Part shown: piece after piece, positions 46,994 to 55,984 of the stretch | Layout: each line of letters starts with the position of its first letter | Numbering within the stretch: position 1 is the first letter of the stretch | Assembly: GCF_016908395.1 (NCBI RefSeq) | Contig: NZ_JAFBDU010000001.1 | Location: 124,001-188,000 of the forward strand | Direction of reading: 5' to 3' | Length of the DNA: 64,000 bases | Source of the DNA: Metabacillus crassostreae | Lineage (GTDB): Bacteria > Bacillota > Bacilli > Bacillales > Bacillaceae | Notes under the pieces: generated by a model | What the model was told of the DNA's origin: nothing | What the model saw: the letters and a program-made list of their open reading frames with translations, nothing else | The model's database searches: none | Position numbers and translations under genes: made by a program

Positions 46994-47938
46994 ATGGTGA
47001 AAAAATATGTTTCTACAATTTTATTATTAATGTTTGCTACAGGTTGTAGTGGGGTTAGTGCTGTAAGTGGTAATCAAAATGAACCATTAAAAGTAAGGAG
47101 CGTACCTACGCACACATCACAGGTTACAAACAAAGAGATGGAGTTTACTATTAATTTAGTTCATCCAGAATCGAAAGAAGTACTTTATTCTATTGTTCCT
47201 ACTTTAGATCCTGTTAATGATGAAGAATACAATGAACAGCTAAAAAAAGTTGCATCAGACTTAGCTTTGAAACTTGATCGACCGATGGTTCCAAGTAAAG
47301 TAGATAGTAACGGTAAGTTAACAGCTGGTATAAGCCGAATTATTCTTGATGAAGAGAAATTAGTGACAATGTTAAGAAATGTGAAGGCACTGGATAAAGA
47401 GCTTGATATACCATTAGAAATTACAAATCCAAACGTAACAGAAGAAGCTGTTAAATTGATTGATGAGGTTGTTATTGGTAGCTATAAAACATCTTTTAAT
47501 CCAGGCGTGACAGGCAGAACCGAAAATATTTCTTTGTCTGCTAATGCCATTGACCAAATAGTACTAGGACCAGGAGATCGATTTTATTTTAATTTAGTTG
47601 TTGGTGAAAGAACAACTGCAAGAGGATATCAAAAGGCAATGGAGATAGTAGATAAAGAGTTTGTTGAAGGAATAGGTGGTGGAATTTGCCAAACTTCATC
47701 TACTTTATTTAATGCAGTAGATCATGCAGGACTTGAAATTATTGAACATCATTCACATTCAAGATCAATTGGTTATGTTCCTGCAGGTAGAGATGCGACA
47801 GTTTCTTGGAATGGTCCTGATTTTAAGTTTATAAATAGTAAAGATTATCCTGTTATGATTAAAACTTATGTTAACAAAGCATCAGGAACAATCGAAGTTC
47901 AAGTAACTGCTGCAAAGAATTCTGTAAACAGAATATGA
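46994..47938 (+). CDS. VanW-family lipoprotein
   Basis: About 314 residues. The N-terminus is a lipoprotein signal (VKKYVSTILLLMFATGCSG) with the lipobox Cys near residue 18. The C-terminal 150 residues are a VanW domain (SYKTSFNPGVTGRTENISLS, GIGGGICQTSSTLFNAVDHA, EIIEHHSHSRSIGYVPAGRD). VanW is found with glycopeptide-resistance operons but is widespread in Bacillota; its activity is unknown. Start could be ATG 46994 or GTG 46997; GTGGGTGAG lies just upstream. A GTG at 46973 is also in frame. It acts at the outer face of the membrane. Confidence 0.85.
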   Translation: MVKKYVSTILLLMFATGCSGVSAVSGNQNEPLKVRSVPTHTSQVTNKEMEFTINLVHPESKEVLYSIVPTLDPVNDEEYNEQLKKVASDLALKLDRPMVPSKVDSNGKLTAGISRIILDEEKLVTMLRNVKALDKELDIPLEITNPNVTEEAVKLIDEVVIGSYKTSFNPGVTGRTENISLSANAIDQIVLGPGDRFYFNLVVGERTTARGYQKAMEIVDKEFVEGIGGGICQTSSTLFNAVDHAGLEIIEHHSHSRSIGYVPAGRDATVSWNGPDFKFINSKDYPVMIKTYVNKASGTIEVQVTAAKNSVNRI

Positions 47939-47955
47939 ACCTATTTTCTTTTCTT

Positions 47956-47994
47956 AAGTTTATTGTCATTGGTATAAGACAATAAACTTTTTTT
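47956..47994 (+). terminator. Intrinsic terminator of the VanW gene
   Basis: AAGTTTATTGTC pairs perfectly with GACAATAAACTT across a 10-nt loop, followed by a T-run. Repeat A4 starts 7 bp later. Confidence 0.85.
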
Positions 47995-48000
47995 ATATTT

Positions 48001-48222
48001 AGGCTCTGTTAAACTTTGTTGTTGATTTTCCTTAAAGGCATTCGCTTTCCCGGGGAACAAAATGCAGTTCGTTTTTTCCTAGGGAAGAATAAGGGCAATT
48101 CTTCCTAGGTCCGGGAGCAGCCGCGTAAGCTGCGCGCCTGTAGGGTCTCCCTTTGACACGGTTCTCTTAGCAAAAGTCTCATATATCCACCTCCAATCAA
48201 CAATAACCTTTAACATAGCCTA
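48001..48222 (+). repeat. Family A MITE-like element, copy A4 (long form)
   Basis: 222 bp from TAGGCTCTGTTAAAC to TTTAACATAGCCTA. Flanks are TATT and CATT, a 3-of-4 match to a 4-bp duplication. Like A1 it carries the extra CAGTTCGTTTTTTCCTAGG block that can pair with ATTCTTCCTAGG. No coding capacity. Confidence 0.85.
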
Positions 48223-48324
48223 CATTAAAAAAAGATTTTTTTCAGGAAACATTGATTAGTCTCCCATCATCTCTAAATTTATAGTAGGATAGAAAGATAT
48301 TGATTGTTTAAAGGGGACGTATAA

Positions 48325-49143
48325 ATGGATTATAAAATGATTGTATTAGATTTAGATGATACATTGCTTCGCGATGATCATACAATTTCTATTCGAACAA
48401 AAGAGGCATTAATGAATGCTCAAAATAATGGTGTAAAGGTTGTTCTTGCTTCAGGTCGCCCTACTTATGGGATGAAGCATATTGCTAAAGAGCTTGCATT
48501 GGATGAATTCGGGAGTTTTATTCTTTCTTTTAATGGTGGGAAAATCATCAATTGCCGTACAAACGAAGAAATGTTTAGTAGTACATTAACACCTGAATCT
48601 ATTCATCAACTATTTAGTATTAGTCGCCGTGAAGGGGTATTTATTCATACCTATGTTGGTGATGAGATTATTACCGAGGATGAAAACCCTTATACAACAA
48701 TTGAATCAGAATTAACAGGACTTCCTATCAAGCTTGTAAATTCATTTGTAAAAGAAGTAAATGAGCCTGTTGTAAAAGCTTTAATGGTAGATCATCCAGA
48801 TAAATTAAAACTAGTTGAAGAGAAGCTTCAAAAGGAATTAGACGATTATAGTATTATGCGGTCTAAACCATTTTTCTTAGAGTTTACTGAAAAAGGTGTA
48901 ACAAAAGGAACTAGCTTAGATCAACTAATTAAAACTTGTCAGATTAAAAGAGAAGAAGTTATTGCTATTGGTGATAGTTATAATGATCTTTCGATGATTG
49001 AATTTGCTGGATTAGGTGTTGCTATGGGAAATGCACCTGATGATATAAAAGCAATCGCTAATTTTGTTACGGATACAAATATGAATGATGGTGTGGCGAA
49101 AGTAGTAGAAAAATTCATTTTGTCAAAAAAACTAACGGTATAA
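48325..49143 (+). CDS. Cof-type HAD phosphatase
   Basis: A 272-residue HAD-superfamily phosphatase with a type IIB (Cof) cap. Motif I is VLDLDDTLLRDDHTIS (nucleophile and acid/base Asp), motif II is VLASGRPTYGM, motif III Lys lies in EFTEKGVTKGTSLDQLI, and motif IV is IAIGDSYNDLSMIEFAGLGVAMGNA. Members dephosphorylate sugar phosphates, FMN or PLP; substrate here unknown. Ribosome site AAGGGGA. A LacI regulator follows 77 bp downstream. Confidence 0.9.
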   Translation: MDYKMIVLDLDDTLLRDDHTISIRTKEALMNAQNNGVKVVLASGRPTYGMKHIAKELALDEFGSFILSFNGGKIINCRTNEEMFSSTLTPESIHQLFSISRREGVFIHTYVGDEIITEDENPYTTIESELTGLPIKLVNSFVKEVNEPVVKALMVDHPDKLKLVEEKLQKELDDYSIMRSKPFFLEFTEKGVTKGTSLDQLIKTCQIKREEVIAIGDSYNDLSMIEFAGLGVAMGNAPDDIKAIANFVTDTNMNDGVAKVVEKFILSKKLTV

Positions 49144-49220
49144 ATTGAGCAAGAAGGTGAGTTGAGATCTTTTTCATATTATTCATTTTCTTGTTTCGTA
49201 CGCAAGCATGAGGTGGTTAG

Positions 49221-50261
49221 ATGGGGAAGAAAATTACAATCCAACATATTGCAGATTATCTTGGAGTATCAAAATATGTTGTTTCAAGAGCTTTAGCTGG
49301 TAAAAGTGGTGTTAAAGAAGAGACAAGAATAAAGGTGTTAGAAACAGCAAAGCAACTTGGCTACAATAACAATGGTCAACTATTTTCTTCAAATCAGACA
49401 ATTACTGAACATCAATTAAAAATATCTCAACAAAATGTACTTGTTGTCTTACCAAAAAGTCAATATCAAAATTCTATGTACTGGGGTAAAATAATTGATG
49501 GTATTTCTAGTGAACTTTCTGAATTTAGCTTAGGAATGGTTATTGTAACTGAATCTGATCGCTTTTCAACTGTTTTTAACTCTGAAGTGTTTTTGGGAAT
49601 TATATGTGTTGGTAAATTATCAACATCAGTGCTATTGGAATTTAAAACATGGAAGGTTCCTGTTGTTTTAATAGATTATGAGGAACCGTTGTTTAATGCA
49701 GATACAATCTTTGCAAATAATTACGATAGTAGTTATAAGCTAACAAGTTATCTAATTGGTTTAGGACATCGTCACATAAAATTTGTAGGGAATTCTTACT
49801 TTTCGCGTAGTTTTTATGATCGATGGCTCGGATATCGTTCTGCTCTTGAGTATCATGGACTATCAATTAATCAAAATTCAAAGCTCCTAAATGAGGGAGA
49901 AGATTTGACTGCTATGTGTGAAAATATAAAAGATTGGTTGATATCAGAAGTACAAACGATAGAAAAATCACCTACTGCTCTTGTATGTGCTAATGATACA
50001 ATTGCTTTATTTGTACTAGATATATTAAAGGAGCTTGAAGTGAAAATACCGGAACAGATATCTGTTACTGGTTATGATAATATTGACAACTCTTATTTAC
50101 AGTCCCCTACATTAACAACAATTCATGTGCCAAAAGAGCAAATGGGGAAAAGATCTGTTCGTTCATTGATTGACCAAATGAGCAGGGAGAAAGAGAATGC
50201 TGAAAAAATATTACTGTCCTGTGAACTAATTTTACGAGAATCAACTGGTAGAGCTAGATAA
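49221..50261 (+). CDS. LacI-family transcriptional regulator
   Basis: A 346-residue LacI/GalR repressor. The N-terminal HTH is ITIQHIADYLGVSKYVVSRALAG, with the hinge KVLETAKQLGY. The periplasmic-binding-like effector domain includes GHRHIKFVGNS, ALVCANDTIALFVLDIL and SVTGYDNIDNSYLQSPTLTT. The ribosome site GAGGTGG is 4-5 nt from the ATG. No sugar-uptake genes are adjacent, so the effector and targets cannot be inferred; the flanking HAD phosphatases are possible targets. Confidence 0.9.
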   Translation: MGKKITIQHIADYLGVSKYVVSRALAGKSGVKEETRIKVLETAKQLGYNNNGQLFSSNQTITEHQLKISQQNVLVVLPKSQYQNSMYWGKIIDGISSELSEFSLGMVIVTESDRFSTVFNSEVFLGIICVGKLSTSVLLEFKTWKVPVVLIDYEEPLFNADTIFANNYDSSYKLTSYLIGLGHRHIKFVGNSYFSRSFYDRWLGYRSALEYHGLSINQNSKLLNEGEDLTAMCENIKDWLISEVQTIEKSPTALVCANDTIALFVLDILKELEVKIPEQISVTGYDNIDNSYLQSPTLTTIHVPKEQMGKRSVRSLIDQMSREKENAEKILLSCELILRESTGRAR

Positions 50262-50508
50262 AGTTATACTTTGTCTAGTTCCTATATACGTTGATATCAA
50301 AAACTGGTAATGATTGAGCAGGTTTTTCTTTAAAAATAGAAATCAGTAAATTATGATAATTCTATTTACTTATGAATGAAATCTCTGTAAGCTATTGTTT
50401 AAAAAGAAATATGATATGAATGAGATTGTAGATGAAGAATGTGGTATACATAATGCAGCGCTTTACTATTTGTATGCTTAGTAAATATTTATTATAGGGG
50501 GATTACTG

Positions 50509-51300
50509 TTGATTAAAGCAATTTTCTTTGATCTAGATGATACGTTATTATGGGACCAAAAAAGTGTAAAAGAAGCATTTGTTAGTACTTGTAAATTAGC
50601 TGAAAAGAAATATCAAATAGAAGCTGAAAAGTTAGAGGAAGCAGTTCGAAAAGAAGCAAGAGAATTATATTCTTCCTATGAAACGTTTGAATTTACACAA
50701 ATGATTGGAATTAATCCATTTGAAGGTCTTTGGGGGAACTTTAATGATGACACTGAGGATTTTCAAAAAATGAAAAAGATCGTTCCTACATACCGCAAAG
50801 AAGCTTGGACGAAAGGTCTAAGAGCTTGTGGAATTGACGACGAAGAATATGGAGCTTTTCTGGCTGAAGAATTCCCAAGACAAAGACGTAATTCTCCATT
50901 TGTTTATGAAGAATCATTTAGTGTTCTAGACCGTTTAAAGAATTCATACCGACTTCTTTTATTAACAAATGGTTCACCTGAATTGCAAAATATTAAATTA
51001 GAAATCACACCAGAACTTGTTCCGTACTTTGAACAAATTATCATATCTGGTGCTTTTGGTAGAGGTAAGCCTGACGTAAGTATATTTGAGCATGCATTAG
51101 AAAAAATGAATGTGACGAAAGATGAAGTAATTATGGTCGGTGACAATTTAATGACTGATATACTAGGTGCATCTAGGCTAGGGATGAAATCCGTTTGGAT
51201 TAATCGCCATAACAGGGAAAGAAATGAAGTACAGCCTGATTTTGAAATTACTCATCTAGAAGAACTATTTCCTTTATTAAGTAAACTTAATGAACAATAA
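50509..51300 (+). CDS. HAD-superfamily hydrolase, YsaA-like
   Basis: A 263-residue HAD phosphatase with a helical (type I) cap. Motif I is [11 protein letters not shown], motif [13 protein letters not shown], motif III Lys in [15 protein letters not shown] and motif [19 protein letters not shown]. Length and layout resemble Bacillus YsaA and phosphoglycolate-phosphatase-like enzymes. The start is TTG with AGGGGGA 5-6 nt upstream. It is monocistronic. Substrate unknown. Confidence 0.85.
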   Translation: MIKAIFFDLDDTLLWDQKSVKEAFVSTCKLAEKKYQIEAEKLEEAVRKEARELYSSYETFEFTQMIGINPFEGLWGNFNDDTEDFQKMKKIVPTYRKEAWTKGLRACGIDDEEYGAFLAEEFPRQRRNSPFVYEESFSVLDRLKNSYRLLLLTNGSPELQNIKLEITPELVPYFEQIIISGAFGRGKPDVSIFEHALEKMNVTKDEVIMVGDNLMTDILGASRLGMKSVWINRHNRERNEVQPDFEITHLEELFPLLSKLNEQ

Positions 51301-51327
51301 GTAATTTGAATTTAAAAAAAGAAATTA

Positions 51328-51372
51328 ACCAGTCTTATTTCTTCTTTAAGAGTTAATGGTCTGGTTTTTTCT
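51328..51372 (+). terminator. Intrinsic terminator of the YsaA-like gene
   Basis: AACCAGTC pairs with GGTCTGGTT (one G-T pair) over a long AT-rich loop, followed by TTTTTCTT. Confidence 0.6.
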
Positions 51373-51558
51373 TGTGGTAAATAGTCCTTAGAATGTCAAT
51401 GTTAATTTTATTAAAGTCAAAGGTCAGATTCAATTACTTGAATAACATCATCCACCACTATATATTGAATTTAGATAAAAAAACTCACTTAGGTTCATAC
51501 TTGTGTGAGTATAGTGTGTGTATGTATAAAGTTGAGTAAATGTTAGGAGGGGATAGCA

Positions 51559-51927
51559 ATGTTGGTATATCCATTGGTAGGTATATTCTTACTGGCTATT
51601 GTCATGATTTTGATAAAACGGAATTCTTCACTAAAGAGTGTACCTTGTATAGATGTTCATCAGAACCAGGTTCATTCGCAGGTAATTGATTTTAGAGATT
51701 ACAATAATATCCCAAATCAATTACCATCAAATACAATTGTTATTCCCATAGCTTATTTAAAAAGGTATTACCATGAAATTCCAAGTAAGGATGTGCATGT
51801 TGTTGCATCAACTAAGCTAGAAAAAAATATAGGTATTCGCTTTTTACAAAAAAACGGATTTCATGTAACGAGCTATAGCTTAACAGAATGCACATGTACA
51901 ACTAAAACATCTGATTTGGTTATCTAA
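51559..51927 (+). CDS. Membrane-anchored, inactive rhodanese-like protein
   Basis: A 122-residue protein. One N-terminal membrane helix (PLVGIFLLAIVMILI) is followed by a rhodanese-like fold: VIDFRDYNNIPNQLPSNTIV, IPIAYLKRYYHEIP, then VHVVASTKLEKNIGIRFLQKN. In active rhodaneses the loop after the VHVV-type strand starts with the catalytic Cys (CRSGxRS); here it is ASTKLEK, so sulfur transfer is not expected. Two cysteines occur in the C-terminal CTCTTKTSD tail. AGGAGGGG ribosome site. Similar to the small membrane rhodanese-like proteins of Bacillus; role unknown. Confidence 0.65.
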   Translation: MLVYPLVGIFLLAIVMILIKRNSSLKSVPCIDVHQNQVHSQVIDFRDYNNIPNQLPSNTIVIPIAYLKRYYHEIPSKDVHVVASTKLEKNIGIRFLQKNGFHVTSYSLTECTCTTKTSDLVI

Positions 51928-52342
51928 GAAAAGAGCAGGGAAATTGAGAAATCTAAATCACATTAAATATTATTGTAGCTAAAGAGTTGGAGGATAGCTG
52001 TATCGTATCTGAAGAAATGTAATGACAACAGTTAATTGCTTCAATGACGCTATTATTGTTAGTTGCTAACAGGATTAAAAGTGTTAACCAAGCAACTAGT
52101 AAAAGTGAAATTTTGAAGAGATAGTAGTAATAGAGGCTGTAATTGATTCGTTAAAAACTGATAATAGGATGAAGTTGGGGCTGATTGCTTCAACTTTTTT
52201 GGTATGTATTACTTTTTTAGGTAGAAGCAAGTACTTAACTGATATCATTCTAGATTATCATTCTTAAACATGCTATAGTATGAGACTGTACAAAAATGTA
52301 AGAATTCTATTTTGTATCATGTAAAAGAAGGAAGCTGAATTT
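51928..52342. other. Intergenic region with a possible gene remnant and terminator
   Basis: A short frame near 52040-52120 reads MTLLLLVANRIKSVNQATSK and then stops; it may be the remains of a small membrane protein. GAAGTTG...CAACTT followed by six T at about 52172-52203 looks like a terminator. Promoter-like sequence for the helicase gene follows. No intact gene is called. Confidence 0.35.
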
Positions 52343-54574
52343 ATGCATTCTACTAAATTTTATATTCAAATATGGCAAAAAGCTTTAAGAGCTGAAATCA
52401 TACATTTAAAGAAATATGGAAGTGTTAAATATTCATTGAAAAATGGTCAGTTAGTGAACCAAGATGTAACCTATACTTATTATTTTGAAACAACTCAGCC
52501 AATACGAATTCCGATTGGATCTAGTATTAAAGTGGAAGCAAAAAAACTAAGTGTGAATGGAAGAATCTTATCCTCAGAAGGAAATAGTGTAGTTATTGCT
52601 GTTGAACAATACCTTGGGTTTATAGAATCAGGATTATTTTTATCTCATGATCCTTGGGAACTTTTAGATCAATTACACGAAAGATTAGAGGAAATAAAAG
52701 ATAGTAAGAAAAAACGCTCTCGAATAAAAAGACTTATGAATCCTTCTAATGAAACGAATCATCCTACAGAAAATATAAAATCCAATGTGCATGAACTTGT
52801 GTTACGAAGTAAGTATAATTCAGTCACATTTGTTTGGGGACCACCTGGGACAGGAAAAACTTATACATTAGGAAGAGTAGCTGCTAATAAATATTTTAAA
52901 GGTCAATCTGTTTTAATACTTTCACAAAGTAATCAAGCTGTGGATGTTTTAATGAATGAAGTATCTCGTTTTGTGGATAAAAAAGGGAGATTCCATGAAG
53001 GTGATCTGTTAAGGTATGGCTCACAAACTAGTATTGTTTCACAGGTGTCTTTAACTACAACTGAGCTTTTAGTAAAAAGGCATCCGGAATTAGCTCAGCA
53101 AAAGCAAAAACTACAAGAAGAGAAAAATGATCTAAAAAACGATTTAGGGATATCCTATAGTCATAGGGATACAGAAAAACTACTTTCAATTGAAGGAGAA
53201 CTGGCTACTATATTAGAAAAAATACGTTATAAAGAAATAGAATTTGTTCATGAAGCTAAAATGATTGGAACAACCTTATCAAAAGCAGCAAATGATCCAA
53301 CCATTTATGAGAAAAGTTATGACGTTGTTATTTTAGATGAAGCAAGTATGGCTTATATACCACAAATTGCTTTTGCTGCTTCACTTGGACAAAGGTTGAT
53401 TATTTGTGGTGATTTTAAACAACTTCCGCCTATTGCATCTGCAAGAAACGCACTTGTTGATGAGTGGTTGAGAGAGGATATATTTCATAAAACAGGTGTT
53501 GTTGACTTGTTAAGTGGTGAAAAACTGCATCCAAATCTCTTTCTCTTAAAAGAACAAAGAAGAATGCATCCAAAAATTTCAGCCTTCACAAACAAACATA
53601 TTTATCATTCCCTTGTTGGCGACCATTCTAGTGTGAAGACCGCAAGAAATGAAATCGTTGAGAAAACACCTTTCCCTAATAGAGCCTCAGTTCTATTGGA
53701 TAGCAGTTATACAGGTAAACATTGTCTTCGTGATAAAGATACAAATTCTAGATATAATCTATGGCAACTTCTCTTATCATTTCAATTAACTCATGAATCA
53801 TATCTATCTGGTGCAAGATCTATTGGTTATATAACACCTTATAAAGCACAAGCTATGTTAATGGAATTACTTTTAAAAGAAATTTATTCAGTGGAGTTAG
53901 TTGATGCCGATATTATTTCAGCAACAGTACATCGTTTTCAAGGAAGTGAACGTGATGTGATGATATTTGATACTGTTGACAGTTTTCCGCAAGACCGACC
54001 AGGAATGCTTTTAGTAGGGAAAGATAGTGAGCGATTAATAAATGTTGCTATCACAAGAACACGAGGAAAGTTTATTCATCTTAGTGATCAACATTTCATT
54101 AAAGCAAAGGTGTTTAAAAATAAAACACTTCGACAGCTTGTTGATCATCAATTAATGAATAATCAAGAAGTATTACCAAATGAAATAGGTACATGGATAA
54201 AACATCAACACGCTAATGTTACATGGATGCATGCCAAAAAGCTTGATTTGTTGAAAAGAGATATAGAAACAGCAAAAAAGTCGATTATAATTGGTGTTCC
54301 TGCTAATAAGAAATTACCTGATGAAATGATTAATCTTGTTTCAAGTAAAAGTAAATATACTTTGTTAACGATTATGGCTAGTGAAGAGGAAGCAAGTTTA
54401 AAAGGTAGTAAGTTCATCAAAAAAATAAATGATTTCCCTTTTCTTATAATTGATGAAAAGTATTTGTGGTTAGGTATACTCTTTGAAATAGCTGATTATA
54501 TAGAACCACCATATGTAAGTGTTCGTTTAGGGTCTAACAAAGTTTGTGAGTATTTCTTAACTCAACTGAAGTGA
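52343..54574 (+). CDS. Upf1/Dna2-like superfamily 1 helicase with PLD-like C-terminal domain
   Basis: A 743-residue protein. The first 150 residues are a beta-rich N-terminal region. The SF1B helicase has Walker A WGPPGTGKTYT (about 168), motif Ia LSQSNQAVDV, a helical insert (about 235-305), DEAS at motif II, GDFKQLPP, EQRRMHPKI and VHRFQGSERDVMIFDT/NVAITRTRG. The last 125 residues (AKKSIIIGVPANKKLPDEM, PFLIIDEKYLWLGI) have the shape of a phospholipase-D-like domain, but no HKD motif is visible, so nuclease activity is doubtful. DNA or RNA substrate unknown. Monocistronic. Confidence 0.85.
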   Translation: MHSTKFYIQIWQKALRAEIIHLKKYGSVKYSLKNGQLVNQDVTYTYYFETTQPIRIPIGSSIKVEAKKLSVNGRILSSEGNSVVIAVEQYLGFIESGLFLSHDPWELLDQLHERLEEIKDSKKKRSRIKRLMNPSNETNHPTENIKSNVHELVLRSKYNSVTFVWGPPGTGKTYTLGRVAANKYFKGQSVLILSQSNQAVDVLMNEVSRFVDKKGRFHEGDLLRYGSQTSIVSQVSLTTTELLVKRHPELAQQKQKLQEEKNDLKNDLGISYSHRDTEKLLSIEGELATILEKIRYKEIEFVHEAKMIGTTLSKAANDPTIYEKSYDVVILDEASMAYIPQIAFAASLGQRLIICGDFKQLPPIASARNALVDEWLREDIFHKTGVVDLLSGEKLHPNLFLLKEQRRMHPKISAFTNKHIYHSLVGDHSSVKTARNEIVEKTPFPNRASVLLDSSYTGKHCLRDKDTNSRYNLWQLLLSFQLTHESYLSGARSIGYITPYKAQAMLMELLLKEIYSVELVDADIISATVHRFQGSERDVMIFDTVDSFPQDRPGMLLVGKDSERLINVAITRTRGKFIHLSDQHFIKAKVFKNKTLRQLVDHQLMNNQEVLPNEIGTWIKHQHANVTWMHAKKLDLLKRDIETAKKSIIIGVPANKKLPDEMINLVSSKSKYTLLTIMASEEEASLKGSKFIKKINDFPFLIIDEKYLWLGILFEIADYIEPPYVSVRLGSNKVCEYFLTQLK

Positions 54575-54673
54575 CAATAAATAAACCTATCTTTTCAACT
54601 TGTACTAAACAAACAAGATCATTCATAAATCTAGTATAGATATTATGTAGAGTTTTGTTTAGGGGGGAGAAGT

Positions 54674-55375
54674 ATGGGTTTTTCTTTTTGTCTAGCAGTA
54701 TTTATTTCATTACTAATAGGTGCACTGCTTGGGGTATTTATATCCAAATGGCTTAAAAGTAGTGTTCATTACATATCTTCTCTTTGTGCAGGAGCTCTGG
54801 GTGGAGTTCTTTTTTTAGAATTAATACCACATAGCTTTGGAGAATATGATTATATAACAGTGCTCTTAGGTATTTTAATCGGATTTCTGCTAATATATAG
54901 TTTTGATTTTTCAGTACATTGTTTTTTAGATAAGAAAATAAAAGATAGTAAACTTGCTTTCTATTTTCTACTTTTAGCCATTACAATTCATAATGTTCCT
55001 TCTGGTTTAGCGTTAGGAAATCATGCTGATAGTAGCGGTCATTTATCACATATTATCATTCTCCATCATATTCCTGAGGGGATGTCATTAATGTTAATTG
55101 CTTATTCAGCATTCATAAAAACAAGACAAGTAATAATAATTTCTTTTGCTTTTCTAAGTGTAAGTTTATTTGGTGTTGTTAGTTTTGGTTTGCAATTTCC
55201 GATCACAAACAATCATTTAGTAGAAGTTTTATTAGGCTTCTCAATAAGTACTTTTGGATACGTAATTTTTATTGAATTATTACTTCCTGCTTTAAAGGTA
55301 GGTTCTAAATCACTTCATTTTCTTAGTGCTTTATTTGGTATTTTTATTATACAAGTAGTACTGTTTATAGGCTGA
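54674..55375 (+). CDS. ZIP-family metal transporter
   Basis: A 233-residue, about eight-helix membrane protein of the ZIP family that imports zinc and other divalent metals. The metal-binding helices carry HNVPSGLALG (about residue 103) and HHIPEGMSL (about 130), the canonical TM4/TM5 motifs. GELIPH-like LELIPHSFGEYD is seen near residue 50. Ribosome site GGGGGGAG. It is followed by a metal-sensing regulator and a P-type ATPase, making this a metal-homeostasis region, although the three genes do not seem to be one operon. Confidence 0.88.
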   Translation: MGFSFCLAVFISLLIGALLGVFISKWLKSSVHYISSLCAGALGGVLFLELIPHSFGEYDYITVLLGILIGFLLIYSFDFSVHCFLDKKIKDSKLAFYFLLLAITIHNVPSGLALGNHADSSGHLSHIIILHHIPEGMSLMLIAYSAFIKTRQVIIISFAFLSVSLFGVVSFGLQFPITNNHLVEVLLGFSISTFGYVIFIELLLPALKVGSKSLHFLSALFGIFIIQVVLFIG

Positions 55376-55404
55376 GGTTAAATTATGGCAAGAATTTTCC
55401 TTTG

Positions 55405-55439
55405 TGAAAGCTCAATAGCAGTAGTTCTTGAGAGCTTTC
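55405..55439 (+). terminator. Possible factor-assisted terminator after the ZIP gene
   Basis: GAAAGCTCAA pairs with TTGAGAGCTTTC (2-nt bulge) but no T-run follows, only CCTAGATTG. Called with low confidence. Confidence 0.35.
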
Positions 55440-55488
55440 CTAGATTGTTTCCCTCTATTTAAAACAAAATTACATTTCTCATAATCGT

Positions 55489-55520
55489 TAAAAATCAACA
55501 ATTAGCTTTGACATCGGCTA
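55489..55520 (+). repeat. Solo-end relic of family A in the czrA-like promoter region
   Basis: AAAAATCAACAATTAGC then TTTGACATCGGCTA aligns with the family A right end (AAAATCAACAATAACC then TTTAACATAGCCTA). The rest of the element is absent. It contributes a TTGACA hexamer at 55508-55513. Confidence 0.5.
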
Positions 55521-55542
55521 ATTTTTTTTATAAAATAAATAG

Positions 55543-55586
55543 TATAATATGAACATATATACATATTGGAATATATACTGTTAAGG
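55543..55586 (+). promoter_or_regulatory. Promoter -10 and candidate CzrA/CadC operator
   Basis: TATAAT at 55543-55548 is followed by AACATATATACATATTGG and AATATATACTGTTAA, whose outer arms AACA-TATATA and TATATACTGTT are inverted repeats. ArsR/SmtB metal sensors bind AT-rich imperfect dyads of this kind overlapping the promoter. A -35 cannot be fixed with confidence. Confidence 0.5.
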
Positions 55587-55602
55587 AACGGGGTGTATCT
55601 CA

Positions 55603-55926
55603 TTGACTAAAGGTACAAATGAAGATTTTCAGTTTGAACAGCTTGATGAGGAGACGTTATTTATTGTTTCACAAACATTTAAAGCATTGGGAGATCCTAC
55701 AAGAATTAGGATTTTATATTTATTATCGCAAAATGAGCATTCAGTTAATGATATAGCAGAGAAGCTATCTCTTTTACAATCAACCGTATCACATCAGTTA
55801 AGGTTTTTAAAGAATTTACGGCTGGTTAAATATAGAAGAGAAGGGACAACATTATATTATTCTCCAGATGATAATCATGTTATGGATGTATTACAACAAA
55901 CAATAAACCATGCACAGCATCATTAA
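55603..55926 (+). CDS. czrA: ArsR/SmtB-family metal sensor, CzrA-like
   Basis: A 107-residue winged-helix repressor that releases DNA on binding metal. The recognition region is [22 protein letters not shown]. The alpha3 site lacks the CVC motif of arsenic/cadmium sensors. The alpha5 segment [19 protein letters not shown] reproduces the CzrA/SmtB ligand pattern D-x-H-x10-H-x2-H, so zinc or cobalt is the predicted effector. The start is TTG with GGGGTG 8 nt upstream. It precedes the P-type ATPase gene it presumably controls. Confidence 0.85.
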   Translation: MTKGTNEDFQFEQLDEETLFIVSQTFKALGDPTRIRILYLLSQNEHSVNDIAEKLSLLQSTVSHQLRFLKNLRLVKYRREGTTLYYSPDDNHVMDVLQQTINHAQHH

Positions 55927-55984
55927 ATTAGGTAAGGTTGTATTCTGTTGAAAATTGTCGTTAATTTCACTTTAATATGTTAAT

